Source: Salegentibacter echinorum (GTDB lineage Bacteria > Bacteroidota > Bacteroidia > Flavobacteriales > Flavobacteriaceae). From it: 64,000 nucleotides of DNA. Positions 26,652 through 37,002 of this stretch are shown in pieces. The notes below the pieces were generated by a model. It worked only from the letters and a program-made list of their open reading frames with translations. It was not told the origin of the DNA and made no database searches. Each line of letters starts with the position of its first letter. Position 1 is the first letter of the stretch. Location: positions 1 to 64,000 of the forward strand of contig NZ_FQVT01000007.1 in NCBI RefSeq assembly GCF_900129445.1, given 5' to 3'. The position numbers were made by a program, and so were the translations under genes.

Positions 26652-28898
26652 ATGAATACCATGAGGAATTTAAAACTTAGCCTATTTGTTGTTTTAATGA
26701 GCAGCATAGTGTTTGGGCAGGAAAAGCCGGTAACTTATGTAAATCCGTTTATTGGGACTTCAAATTATGGTGCTACCAATCCCGGGGCCATTGCGCCACG
26801 TGGAATGCTTAGTGTAAGTCCTTTTAACGTGGCTGGAAAGATCGAATTAAATCCGTTGGAAAAGGACAGTCAGTGGTTATCCAATCCTTATGTAAATGAA
26901 AATAAATTCCTTACCGGTTTCTCCCACGTGAACCTAAGTGGGGTTGGCTGTCCCGATTTGGGAGTAATCATTAGTATGCCCACAACCGGGGAATTTAAGA
27001 CCAATCATTTGGATTATGGCACAACTTATAGTGAAGAAACAGCCAAAGCCGGGTATTATTCGGTAGCATTAGATAATTATAAAGTTAAAGCTGAAGTCAC
27101 TGCATCTACGCGGGTTGGTGTGAGCCGCTATTCGTTTCCCGCCGGCAAAGCAAATGTTTTGCTTAACCTGGGCCTTGGTTTGACCAATGAGCAGGGGGGA
27201 ATGTTGAAAATTAATTCTGCTACCGAGGTAGAAGGTTTTAGAACGGTAGGTTCGTTTTGTTACAATAGTCCCGAGCAGGCTTATCCCGTTTATTTTGTCG
27301 CCAGGTTGTCTAAGCCGGCCGAAAATTTTGGGGTTTGGAAAACACCAAACAAATATGAAGGTGTAGAAGCGCAATGGATGGGTTATAACGGCAAAACCCG
27401 ACTCAAGGAAGGGTTTAAAAGAGAAGTAGTAGGCGACAGCCTGGGTGCTTATTTTAGTTATGATTTTGAGAAAGCAACCCAGGTAGAACTTAAGATTGGA
27501 GTTTCTTATGTGAGTATTGAAAATGCAAGGGAAAATTTAGATCAGGAAGCAAAAGACAAATCTTTTGATGAGGTTTATACGGAAACCAGGAATGCCTGGA
27601 ATAAGAAATTAAAACAAATAGAAGTAGAAGGCGGTACCAAAGATGATAAAACAATTTTTTATTCAGCTTTATACCACACCCAGATCCATCCGAATATTTT
27701 TAACGATGTAAATGGAGAATATCCCGAAATTTCTACCGGAGAAATTGGCAAAACCGATGGCACCCGTTATACCGTTTTTTCACTGTGGGATACTTATAGG
27801 AACTATCATCAGCTAATGACTTTACTATATCCGCAGGAACAGCTGGAGATGGTGCATACGATGTTAGATATGTATGATGAAAATGGCTGGTTACCTAAAT
27901 GGGAACTTAATTCTACCGAAACCTTTACTATGGTAGGCGATCCAGCCTCGGTAGTGTTAGCCGATACCTATTTAAGAGGTTTGACTGATTTTGATGTTGA
28001 GAAAGCTTTTGAAGCTATGAAAAAGAGTGCTACGCAAACGGAAGGAAATCCCTTGCGACCAGGTTTAAAAGAATATCTCGATCTCGGTTATGTGAGTGTG
28101 GATAGTAAGATAGCGGGACCGGTTTCCACAACTTTAGAGTATAATATTTCCGATTATGCCATTGCACAATTGGCGAAAGAATTGGGCAAAAAGAAAGATT
28201 ACAAGCAGTTTTCTAAACGCGCGCTGTCTTATAAAGATCTTTATAATCCTAAAAGTGGGTTCCTCCAACCTAAGATGAGCGATGGAAAATGGTATGAGCC
28301 ATTTGATCCCAACGCAGGGGCTAATTTTACTGAAAACGTAGGTTATATTGAAGGTAACGCCTGGCAGTACTTATTTATGGTACCTCAGGATATTGAAGGA
28401 CTTATCGCACTTATGGGTGGCGAAAGTCAATTTGAAAATAAGCTAGATGAGGTTTTTGAAAAAGACCAGTACGATATGGCCAACGAGCCCGATATTGCCT
28501 ATCCTTTCCTCTACAATTATATAAAAGGAAGTGAATGGAAATCTAGCAAGAGGGTATCTCAATTAATAGACGAATATTATCACAATGCACCCAACGGACT
28601 CCCCGGAAATGATGATACGGGGACTATGAGCGCCTGGTTGGTTTACGCGATGATGGGTTTCTACCCCACCACTCCCGCACAACCAGATTATGCTATTATT
28701 GAGCCTCGATTTAAAAAAATAACCATTCATTTAAATCCTGAATATTACAAGAAAGAAAAGCTTATTATCAATAGGCTGGACCCCGAAGAAGCAGAAAACG
28801 TGGGCAAAAAATCCCTGTACAATAAGGATAAATTCTTTATAAGCCACGATACGCTTATGAATATAGGAGAGATTAATATAGCTTCTGAAAAAGAATAG
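26652..28898 (+). CDS. GH92-family glycosidase, divergent type B
   Basis: This 748-residue secreted GH92 has a signal ending near SIVFGQ (residue 24; a second Met at codon 4 is an alternative start). Its signatures differ again: GTSNYGATNPGAIAPRGM, acid loop YIEGNAWQYLF, and base loop GNDDTGTMSAW. The histidine-rich NEPSHH segment is replaced by NEPDIAYP. A trailing segment lacks the usual C-terminal GH92 strands. The acid and base acidic residues remain, but loss of the NEPSHH site suggests a different substrate from the operon copies. It is transcribed alone. Confidence 0.9.
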   Translation: MNTMRNLKLSLFVVLMSSIVFGQEKPVTYVNPFIGTSNYGATNPGAIAPRGMLSVSPFNVAGKIELNPLEKDSQWLSNPYVNENKFLTGFSHVNLSGVGCPDLGVIISMPTTGEFKTNHLDYGTTYSEETAKAGYYSVALDNYKVKAEVTASTRVGVSRYSFPAGKANVLLNLGLGLTNEQGGMLKINSATEVEGFRTVGSFCYNSPEQAYPVYFVARLSKPAENFGVWKTPNKYEGVEAQWMGYNGKTRLKEGFKREVVGDSLGAYFSYDFEKATQVELKIGVSYVSIENARENLDQEAKDKSFDEVYTETRNAWNKKLKQIEVEGGTKDDKTIFYSALYHTQIHPNIFNDVNGEYPEISTGEIGKTDGTRYTVFSLWDTYRNYHQLMTLLYPQEQLEMVHTMLDMYDENGWLPKWELNSTETFTMVGDPASVVLADTYLRGLTDFDVEKAFEAMKKSATQTEGNPLRPGLKEYLDLGYVSVDSKIAGPVSTTLEYNISDYAIAQLAKELGKKKDYKQFSKRALSYKDLYNPKSGFLQPKMSDGKWYEPFDPNAGANFTENVGYIEGNAWQYLFMVPQDIEGLIALMGGESQFENKLDEVFEKDQYDMANEPDIAYPFLYNYIKGSEWKSSKRVSQLIDEYYHNAPNGLPGNDDTGTMSAWLVYAMMGFYPTTPAQPDYAIIEPRFKKITIHLNPEYYKKEKLIINRLDPEEAENVGKKSLYNKDKFFISHDTLMNIGEINIASEKE

Positions 28899-29006
28899 TT
28901 TTTCATATTACTTCTGGTAATATGGTAATAAGGGATATTCCTATCTTAGATGTGAGAATATTTTAACTGTATTTTCGCTTTTAAACTTAAGTTGGATCTG
29001 TTAACT

Positions 29007-29046
29007 AAACCTCACAGATACTGTGTTTCAAAATCTTGTGAGGTTT
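29007..29046. terminator. Palindrome between GH92 and cutC
   Basis: aaacctcaca (29007-29016) and tgtgaggttt (29037-29046) form a perfect 10-bp stem with a 20-base loop. It is the third member of the ACCTCACA palindrome family in this region. It probably separates the GH92 transcript from cutC. Confidence 0.5.
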
Positions 29047-29102
29047 GAGAAAATTCACCAAAATGATTACCTTCTCTTTCGTTTAAAATAAAAATCTCTG
29101 AA

Positions 29103-29741
29103 TTGAAAGAAACCCCATATTTAGTAGAAGCCTGTGTAGAAACCCTTAAGCAGTCCATAACTGCCGAAAAGAACGGTGCCGATAGGATTGAACTTTGTGC
29201 CGATTTGCATCTGGGCGGTGTTACGCCAACAAAAGAATTGGTTCGAAAGGTTAAAAAAGAGCTGCAGATTCCCATAAGAATAATGATTCGCCCTCGAGGA
29301 GGAGATTTTCAATATTCTGCTGCAGAACTTACCCAAATGAGGGAATCTATAGAGTTTTGCAAGGAAATTGGGGTAGATGGGGTAGTTTTCGGGTTTTTAC
29401 AAGATGATAAAAGAATAGACCTTTCGGTTCTAATTGAATTGGCGAAAATTGCGAAGCCTTTGCAGGTAATTTTTCACAAGGCTATAGACGAGACCCCCAA
29501 TATTTTAGAATCGGTTACAATATTAAAAGAAACGGGACTGGTAGATGGAATTTTAAGTTCGGGCGGCTGTGCTACAGCCTTAGAAGGTGCCAGCGCGCTT
29601 AGAGAAATGCTTAAAAGAACAGGAGAGGAGCTGGAAATTATATGTGCCGGTAAAATTACCACCGCAAATCTTCAAGAAATTCACCAAAAAATTGGATCCG
29701 GGGCTTACCACGGAAGGAGAATCGTACCCGGATTAAAATAG
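29103..29741 (+). CDS. cutC: CutC-family protein
   Basis: This 212-residue TIM-barrel protein of the CutC family starts with TTG at 29103; no ATG lies nearby upstream in frame. Family marks are LVEACVETLKQSITAEKNGADRIELC, LGGVTPTKELV, IRIMIRPRGGDF, VDGVVFGFL and the closing YHGRRIVPGL. It is slightly shorter than the E. coli protein. CutC was named for copper tolerance, but its biochemical role is not settled. A TIM-barrel sugar-related function would fit the neighbouring glycosidases, but that is speculation. Confidence 0.88.
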   Translation: MKETPYLVEACVETLKQSITAEKNGADRIELCADLHLGGVTPTKELVRKVKKELQIPIRIMIRPRGGDFQYSAAELTQMRESIEFCKEIGVDGVVFGFLQDDKRIDLSVLIELAKIAKPLQVIFHKAIDETPNILESVTILKETGLVDGILSSGGCATALEGASALREMLKRTGEELEIICAGKITTANLQEIHQKIGSGAYHGRRIVPGLK

Positions 29742-29883
29742 TTAATTGATAGAGAAGAGAGAAAAGAGAATAGACAAGAGAGAAAAATAGAGACTGTAAA
29801 AATCACTATACGTGCTTTGATGAGGAGATTACTTCACCGTCTTCATAATGACTAATACATTCTGCTTTAAGATTCTTAAAATA

Positions 29884-29915
29884 AAATCCCCGCTTTCAAT
29901 TGAAAGCGGGGATTT
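29884..29915 (-). terminator. Terminator after groEL
   Basis: The perfect 32-bp palindrome aaatccccgctttcaa / ttgaaagcggggattt lies 43 bp past the groEL stop. On the minus strand it is followed by TATTTTAAG. It can also stop plus-strand transcription from cutC, so it serves two convergent units. Confidence 0.8.
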
Positions 29916-29957
29916 ACTGTTTGTACCACTTACTTCTAAACTTGTACTTTTAGGGCA

Positions 29958-31607
<1,650 letters not shown>

Positions 31608-31696
31608 TTATTTTTGTCATTTCCGTAAAAACCGAAAATCTTATTTATTATAAATTTGTTTTGAAAATTCCTGTAGATAAACAGGATAAAGAAATC

Positions 31697-31972
31697 TTAT
31701 ACTATTGCAAGGATATCATCCTCTCTCATCATAAGATACTCTGTCCCTTCCAATTTTAGTTCGGTACCAGAAAATTTACCGTAAAGAACGGTATCTCCAA
31801 CTTTTACAGTCATATCGTAGTCCTTTGTGCCTTTACCAACAGCAACTACTTTTCCACGTTGTGGTTTTTCTTTAGCAGTTTCAGGAATATAAATTCCAGA
31901 TGCTGTTTTGGTTTCAGGGGCTACAGGTTCAATAAGAACCCTGTCTGAGAGCGGTTTAATGTTTAGTCCCAT
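31697..31972 (-). CDS. groES: Co-chaperonin GroES
   Basis: This 91-residue protein is the full length for the heptameric lid of GroEL. It has the N-terminal [12 protein letters not shown] strand, the mobile loop around [12 protein letters not shown] that docks on GroEL, and the C-terminal [14 protein letters not shown]. It precedes groEL on the minus strand. A TGGCAC-containing motif at 32027-32041 lies about 55 bp upstream. Confidence 0.98.
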   Translation of the reverse strand: MGLNIKPLSDRVLIEPVAPETKTASGIYIPETAKEKPQRGKVVAVGKGTKDYDMTVKVGDTVLYGKFSGTELKLEGTEYLMMREDDILAIV

Positions 31973-32026
31973 TTCTTTAATTTTATTTTAGGTTAATTAA
32001 TTTTTTTAAAATCAGTTAAGCTTCTT

Positions 32027-32041
32027 TCTAAAATTGTGCCA
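32027..32041 (-). promoter_or_regulatory. Possible sigma-54-like element upstream of groES
   Basis: On the minus strand the sequence reads TGGCACAATTTTAGA. The -24 half (TGGCAC) matches the sigma-54 consensus, but the -12 half is TTAG rather than TTGC, so the call is weak. It falls in the 95-bp zone between the secG terminator and groES. Confidence 0.25.
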
Positions 32042-32062
32042 GCCAAAATTCCCTGCCATTTA

Positions 32063-32097
32063 GCAAAAAAAAATGCCAGCTTGTCATAAGCTGGCAT
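32063..32097 (-). terminator. Terminator after secG
   Basis: atgccagctt and aagctggcat form a perfect 10-bp stem with a 5-base loop (32073-32097). On the minus strand this is followed by nine consecutive T. It is a textbook intrinsic terminator ending the miaB-to-secG transcripts and separating them from groESL. Confidence 0.9.
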
Positions 32098-32122
32098 CTA
32101 TATATTTTAAAGAGCTATACCT

Positions 32123-32467
32123 TTATTCCTGATTGTCAGATTCGGGTTGTTGAGTTGGCATTTGTACCGGTGGTGTTGTAGTATTCTCTGGCATGGCTTC
32201 TTCATCGAAAACGCGGGATTCAGTAAACCCGTTGCCATCCATAATAGTCACATTAGAGAGTAAGATTAAAACCAGTAAAAGCGTAGCTAAGGTCCAGGTA
32301 CTTTTATCTAAAAAGTCACCTGTTTTCTTAACGCCACCTACTTGTTGTCCGCTGCCACCAAAAGAAGACGATAATCCGCCGCCTTTAGGATTTTGTACCA
32401 TAATCACCACAACCAATAAAAAGGCAACGATAACTATTAATGCTAAAAAAATTGTGAATGTACTCAT
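32123..32467 (-). CDS. secG: Protein translocase subunit SecG
   Basis: This 114-residue inner-membrane subunit of SecYEG has two membrane helices (about residues 3-24 and 57-78). The conserved loop between them is MVQNPKGGGLSSSFGGSG. The C-terminal tail is Pro/Thr/Gln-rich and acidic, as in other Bacteroidota SecG proteins. Its start overlaps the stop of the TPR protein gene by 4 bp. Confidence 0.95.
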   Translation of the reverse strand: MSTFTIFLALIVIVAFLLVVVIMVQNPKGGGLSSSFGGSGQQVGGVKKTGDFLDKSTWTLATLLLVLILLSNVTIMDGNGFTESRVFDEEAMPENTTTPPVQMPTQQPESDNQE

Positions 32468-33339
32468 TCTTTCTTGGTATTATTTTCTTGTAATTTTTCG
32501 GTTGCCCGAATTTGGTCAGCAAAGAAACCACTTTTTTCGGGATTTTTCAAAATTAATATTTTATATGCCTGAATTGCTTTTTTGTAGTTTCTCTGTTCCA
32601 GGTACACCCGGGCCAAAGTCTCTGTCATTAGAGACTCTGGCGTGCTTTTACCCACTTCGGCCAGGTTGGTTTTATTGGTGGTTTTTCCCGGTTTTATTTT
32701 AGGATTTTTAGAAATAAAACTGTCAATCAACTCAAATTTCTTGTGTTGTTCGTCATTTTTATGCGGTTTTTCTTCAGTTTGCTCCCTATTAATGGGTTTT
32801 GCTGAAGTAAGTCGTAACCACTCTGAAAAAGAGTGCGATTCTGAACCATCAAACTCCAGTGGTTTACCTAATTTTAGCGCTTCTTTTTCTCGAGCTGTTT
32901 CAGGGTTTTCCTCCTCTTTTTTGCCAGGTTTTTCTAAAAACAATTCGGGATCCATGACCCTCCTTGATTCCGATTGTCGCATTTTTATGGCGTCATCTAT
33001 ATCCATACTGCGACGGGCAAAAATTTCTTCGGGTTCAAAAACGGTGATATTACGCAATTGCAATTCCTGGTCCTGAATTTGTCTTGCTATCCTATTTTGA
33101 TTGAACTCTTCAGAAGTTATAAAATCGAAAAGCACACTGCGATTAGTGGTATAGGCAGCAGTTTTTTTAAGCGCTGTATTGTAGCTGAATTCCCTGTGCT
33201 CTTTGAGTCCTTTTAAACGAACCGCCCGTGCCGCCTGAAAATAAGGCGCATCTTTAAGCACCTGCTCCAAAGCGTCGGTTTGCCCGGCAGTGACCGTTGT
33301 AGGTTCTTTAAGCAATTGTATAAATTCTTCAGCTTCCAT
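32464..33339 (-). CDS. TPR-containing protein upstream of secG
   Basis: This 291-residue cytosolic protein has no signal. The N-terminal part is helical (IQLLKEPTTVTAGQTDALEQVLKDAPYFQAARAV). A long charged, probably disordered middle follows, and a single recognisable TPR lies at the end (YLEQRNYKKAIQAYKILILKNPEKSGFFADQI). The same gene occurs between lptE and secG in other flavobacteria. The function is unknown. Confidence 0.85.
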   Translation of the reverse strand: MEAEEFIQLLKEPTTVTAGQTDALEQVLKDAPYFQAARAVRLKGLKEHREFSYNTALKKTAAYTTNRSVLFDFITSEEFNQNRIARQIQDQELQLRNITVFEPEEIFARRSMDIDDAIKMRQSESRRVMDPELFLEKPGKKEEENPETAREKEALKLGKPLEFDGSESHSFSEWLRLTSAKPINREQTEEKPHKNDEQHKKFELIDSFISKNPKIKPGKTTNKTNLAEVGKSTPESLMTETLARVYLEQRNYKKAIQAYKILILKNPEKSGFFADQIRATEKLQENNTKKE

Positions 33340-33340
33340 A

Positions 33341-33847
33341 TTACCAATCGGTTAATGCAGCATTAAAAATATCCTGGGTCAACCTATCAAAAATTTCGTT
33401 TACCGCGGTTTCCAAAGTGCCTCCAACTAATTGTGCGCTGGCGGGATAATCGTAATAGAAAGAGAAGCGGCGTTCAAAATCCTTTTCGGGTTCCAGGGTA
33501 TTGTAATAGCGCACATTTACGGCAATGGTCAATCGGTTTTGCGCTGCAGTATTCTCGGCAGTAGCCGTCATTGGCGCTACATAAAAATCTATAATCTCCC
33601 CTTCAAAAATTAGATCGGCGTTGTTATTGGCCAGGCTTAAACTGGTTTGGTTTTGAATTAAATCTTGCAACTGCAAAGTGAACGTACGGTCTATTCCAGG
33701 CTCCACCAAATCTGCCTGATTTTGAAAATAATTCACCTGAAAAGATTGGGCATCACCGGTATCTGCTCCTGTAAAAGAGTAAATTCCGCAAGATTGCATC
33801 AAAAATATAGCGGTAAGTGATAATAGTAGGAAAGCGACTTTCTTCAT
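33341..33847 (-). CDS. lptE: LptE-like LPS-assembly lipoprotein
   Basis: This 168-residue lipoprotein (FLMQSC, Cys20) starts its mature part with GIYSFTGAD, the Bacteroidota LptE signature, and ends with FDRLTQDIFNAALTDW. LptE plugs the LptD barrel in the outer membrane and guides LPS export. It lies 1 bp from the TPR protein gene and 15 bp downstream of the sigma-54 activator, so one transcript is likely. Confidence 0.88.
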   Translation of the reverse strand: MKKVAFLLLSLTAIFLMQSCGIYSFTGADTGDAQSFQVNYFQNQADLVEPGIDRTFTLQLQDLIQNQTSLSLANNNADLIFEGEIIDFYVAPMTATAENTAAQNRLTIAVNVRYYNTLEPEKDFERRFSFYYDYPASAQLVGGTLETAVNEIFDRLTQDIFNAALTDW

Positions 33848-33862
33848 AATGCGGATAGCAAT

Positions 33863-35137
33863 TTATAAATTATATTGTTTGATTTTTCGGTATAAAGTGC
33901 GTTCGCTAATCCCTAATTCCTCGGCCGCCGCTTTACGTTTTCCACTATGACGCTCCAGGGATTTTTTTATGAGTTCCAGTTCTTTATCCTGTAGCGAAAG
34001 TGGCTCTTCTTCCTCAATTTCTTCAGCAAAATAATATTTATCTTTTTCCCTGTTTTCTCCTTTCGGGCTGTTCTGCGGAATTTGCAATACTTCCAGATTC
34101 TCATTGCTTAAGGCATCTAATTCTTCAGAATCTACGTCTTCGCCGTCATCATTACCGTATAATTTTTCAATGAGACTTTCATTTTCATCCTGGACCTCCT
34201 GGCTGTTGCCGTTTTCCATCAATTTTAGCGTAAGTTTCTTAAGATCGGTAAGGTCACTTTTCATATCAAAGAGCACCTTGTAAAGTATTTCCCGTTCGTT
34301 GCTAAAATCACTTTCTTTTTTCTTTTCTGAAATTATCGCCGGAAGGTTACTGCCTATATTGGGTAAGTATTCTTTTAAACGTTCGGCGCCAATCATCCTT
34401 TCCTGTTCCAAAACAGAAATTTGTTCAGCTATATTTCGCAACTGTCTAATATTACCGCCCCAGCGGTATTTTTGCAATAAATCTACCGCTTCATCCTGAA
34501 GCTTAATTGTTGGCATTTTATATTTAAGAGCAAAATCTGAAGCAAATTTTCTAAACAACAAATGAATGTCTCCTTTACGTTCACGCAGGGGAGGGAGGTT
34601 AATCTCTACGGTACTTAAGCGATAATAAAGATCTTCCCTAAACTTTTCTTTCTTGATAGATTCCTGCATATCGATGTTAGTGGCTGCGATAATGCGAACA
34701 TCAGATTTTTGAACTTTAGAAGAACCTACTTTTATAAATTCCCCGTTTTCCAAAACACGCAATAGACGCACTTGTGTGGGCAGGGGTAATTCTCCAACTT
34801 CATCTAAAAAAATGGTGCCGCCGTCTGCTACCTCAAAATATCCGCTTCGGGTTTGGGTAGCGCCGGTAAAAGCTCCTTTTTCGTGTCCAAAAAGTTCAGA
34901 ATCTATGGTGCCTTCTGGAATGGCGCCACAGTTCACAGCTATATATTTTCCGTGTTTCCTATGCGATAATGAATGGATGATTTTTGGGATACTTTCTTTT
35001 CCCACACCACTTTCCCCGGTTACCAAAACCGAAATATCTGTTGGCGCAACCTGGATCGCTTTTTCAATAGACCGGTTTAAGCGAGCATCGTCGCCTATAA
35101 TGCCAAATCGTTGTTTTACTGCCTGTATTGATTCCAT
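33863..35137 (-). CDS. Sigma-54-dependent transcriptional activator
   Basis: This 424-residue AAA+ activator has Walker A GESGVGKES at 41-49 and the sigma-54 contact loop GAFTGA at 88-93. Walker B and sensor residues lie in GGTIFLDEVGELP. A Fis-type helix-turn-helix ends the protein (RKAAAEELGISERTLYRKI). It has no receiver or other N-terminal sensor, so control must come from another partner or from expression. The acidic linker of about 100 residues before the HTH is unusual. Its place between miaB and lptE is typical in flavobacteria. Confidence 0.92.
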   Translation of the reverse strand: MESIQAVKQRFGIIGDDARLNRSIEKAIQVAPTDISVLVTGESGVGKESIPKIIHSLSHRKHGKYIAVNCGAIPEGTIDSELFGHEKGAFTGATQTRSGYFEVADGGTIFLDEVGELPLPTQVRLLRVLENGEFIKVGSSKVQKSDVRIIAATNIDMQESIKKEKFREDLYYRLSTVEINLPPLRERKGDIHLLFRKFASDFALKYKMPTIKLQDEAVDLLQKYRWGGNIRQLRNIAEQISVLEQERMIGAERLKEYLPNIGSNLPAIISEKKKESDFSNEREILYKVLFDMKSDLTDLKKLTLKLMENGNSQEVQDENESLIEKLYGNDDGEDVDSEELDALSNENLEVLQIPQNSPKGENREKDKYYFAEEIEEEEPLSLQDKELELIKKSLERHSGKRKAAAEELGISERTLYRKIKQYNL

Positions 35138-35230
35138 AGGCCCCTAGCCCCCAAAGGGGGAATTAAAAGCCCCCCAACCCCCGAAAAGGGAAATAGGAGC
35201 TTCCCATCTCCCAAAAGTGGAGATGTGGTA
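35138..35230. repeat. C-run/G-run palindromic repeats
   Basis: Three successive small units each place a C-rich run before an A-rich loop and a complementary G-run: tagcccccaaagggggaa, then ccccccaacccccgaaaagg, then cccatctcccaaaagtggag. They resemble the short intergenic palindromes scattered in flavobacterial genomes. They lie between miaB and the sigma-54 activator and could give structured RNA or act as protein-binding sites. Confidence 0.5.
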
Positions 35231-35309
35231 GTTAATATTTATATTTAAAAATGTCATAACTTTTATATCTTTTGATTTTCTCACTCTCTTGTAGTTTTCT
35301 CTTTGTGGG

Positions 35310-36740
35310 TTAGGGGAGGCTCTCCCCAATTAATGTAGCACTGGTACAATCGGTTACTTTTACCTTTACAAAATCACCAATTTTATGATTCCCTTTTGGG
35401 AAAACCGCTACCGTATTTTGTGTGGTACGGCCGCTCCACTGCTCACTGGATTTTTTGGATTCCCGTTCAATTAAAACTTCTACAGTTTGTCCGAGAAATC
35501 GTTGTATTCTGAAGTGATTATGTTCCCGCTGTAACTTTACAATTTCAGCTAACCTTCGTTGTTTTGTTTCGGCAGGTACATCATCTTCTAGTTTGCGGCC
35601 AGCCATCGTGCCGGGCCTTTCAGAATAGGCATACATATAGCCAAAGTCATATTTTACGTATTCCATTAAAGATAGGGTGTCCTGGTGGTCTTCTTCGGTT
35701 TCGGTGGGAAAACCAACAATTATATCCTGTGAAATCGAACATTCAGGCATTAATTCCCTTATATAATCTATGAGTTTAAAATATTCTTCGCGGGTATGCA
35801 ACCTGTTCATCTTTTTTAGGATACGGTCGCTGCCGCTTTGCACCGGCAAGTGTATATGCTTGCAAATGTTTTCATATTTCGCCACGGTTTCTATTACATC
35901 CAAAGTCATATCCTGAGGATTGGAAGTAGAAAACCGAATGCGCATTCCCGGCTGGGCTTCAGCTACCAGTTTTAAAAGTGCCGAGAAATTTGTGGCTGTA
36001 GCCTTTTGAATTTCCGAAGCATTTTTAAAATCTTTTTTAAGTCCGCCTCCATACCATAAATAACTATCTACATTTTGGCCTAGAAGGGTTATTTCCTTAA
36101 ATCCTTTTTCCCACAGGTCATTAACTTCTTCCACAATACTTTGCGGGTCACGGCTTCGTTCCCTTCCACGGGTAAATGGCACTACACAGAAAGTACACAT
36201 ATTATCACACCCCCTGGTTATGGATACGAAAGCTGAAACCCCGTTAGATTGCAAACGAACGGGAGAAATATCGCCATAAGTTTCCTCTTTAGAGAGCAGC
36301 ACGTTTATGGCATCCCGGCCTGCTTCTACTTCATTTATCAGGTTTGGGAGGTCTTTATAGGCATCTGGGCCTACCACGAGGTCCACAATTTTCTCCTCTT
36401 CCAGGAATTTTTCTTTTAAGCGTTCGGCCATACAGCCTAATACGCCAACTTTCATTTTCGGGTTTATTCGTTTAACAGCATTGTATTTCTCTAATCTTTT
36501 GCGAACAGATTGTTCTGCTTTTTCCCGAATAGAGCAGGTGTTTACCAATACAAGGTCTGCTTCTTCCAGTTTTTGGGTTGTATTAAAGCCTTCTTTAGAT
36601 AATATAGAAGCAACGATTTCACTATCACTAAAGTTCATGGCGCAGCCATAACTTTCAATAAAAAGTTTACGGGTATTTTCTTTTTTTGCTTCTGTAACCA
36701 GGGTATTTCCCTGTTGCTTTTCATCTATAATCTTCTCCAT
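35310..36740 (-). CDS. miaB: tRNA methylthiotransferase MiaB
   Basis: This 476-residue radical SAM methylthiotransferase adds the 2-methylthio group to isopentenyl-adenosine 37 of tRNAs. It has the UPF0004 domain with [24 protein letters not shown] and [11 protein letters not shown] (three Cys for the auxiliary cluster), then radical SAM CX3CX2C in [16 protein letters not shown]-terminal TRAM domain follows ([14 protein letters not shown]). It is complete. Its end overlaps a small ggggaggctctcccc hairpin. Confidence 0.97.
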   Translation of the reverse strand: MEKIIDEKQQGNTLVTEAKKENTRKLFIESYGCAMNFSDSEIVASILSKEGFNTTQKLEEADLVLVNTCSIREKAEQSVRKRLEKYNAVKRINPKMKVGVLGCMAERLKEKFLEEEKIVDLVVGPDAYKDLPNLINEVEAGRDAINVLLSKEETYGDISPVRLQSNGVSAFVSITRGCDNMCTFCVVPFTRGRERSRDPQSIVEEVNDLWEKGFKEITLLGQNVDSYLWYGGGLKKDFKNASEIQKATATNFSALLKLVAEAQPGMRIRFSTSNPQDMTLDVIETVAKYENICKHIHLPVQSGSDRILKKMNRLHTREEYFKLIDYIRELMPECSISQDIIVGFPTETEEDHQDTLSLMEYVKYDFGYMYAYSERPGTMAGRKLEDDVPAETKQRRLAEIVKLQREHNHFRIQRFLGQTVEVLIERESKKSSEQWSGRTTQNTVAVFPKGNHKIGDFVKVKVTDCTSATLIGESLP

Positions 36741-37002
36741 AAGTCAATATTCCTTTACAGGATTTAATCCTGTTTTCTCATAATAATTACTGAATATGCT
36801 AAAGCGACTAATCCCGATAGCAATTGGGAGGGATTAATCCGCGCTATAAAACACTTTTCATCAGTAACGTGAATTATGCGGTTAAAAGCGCAAAGATAAG
36901 GTTAAAACACACTTCTGACAAAGTGACAGCAAAAAAATTAAATATTCGAACGCAACCTTTTACTTATTTGTGCATCTATAAGGAAACCAACCAACTACAG
37001 CG

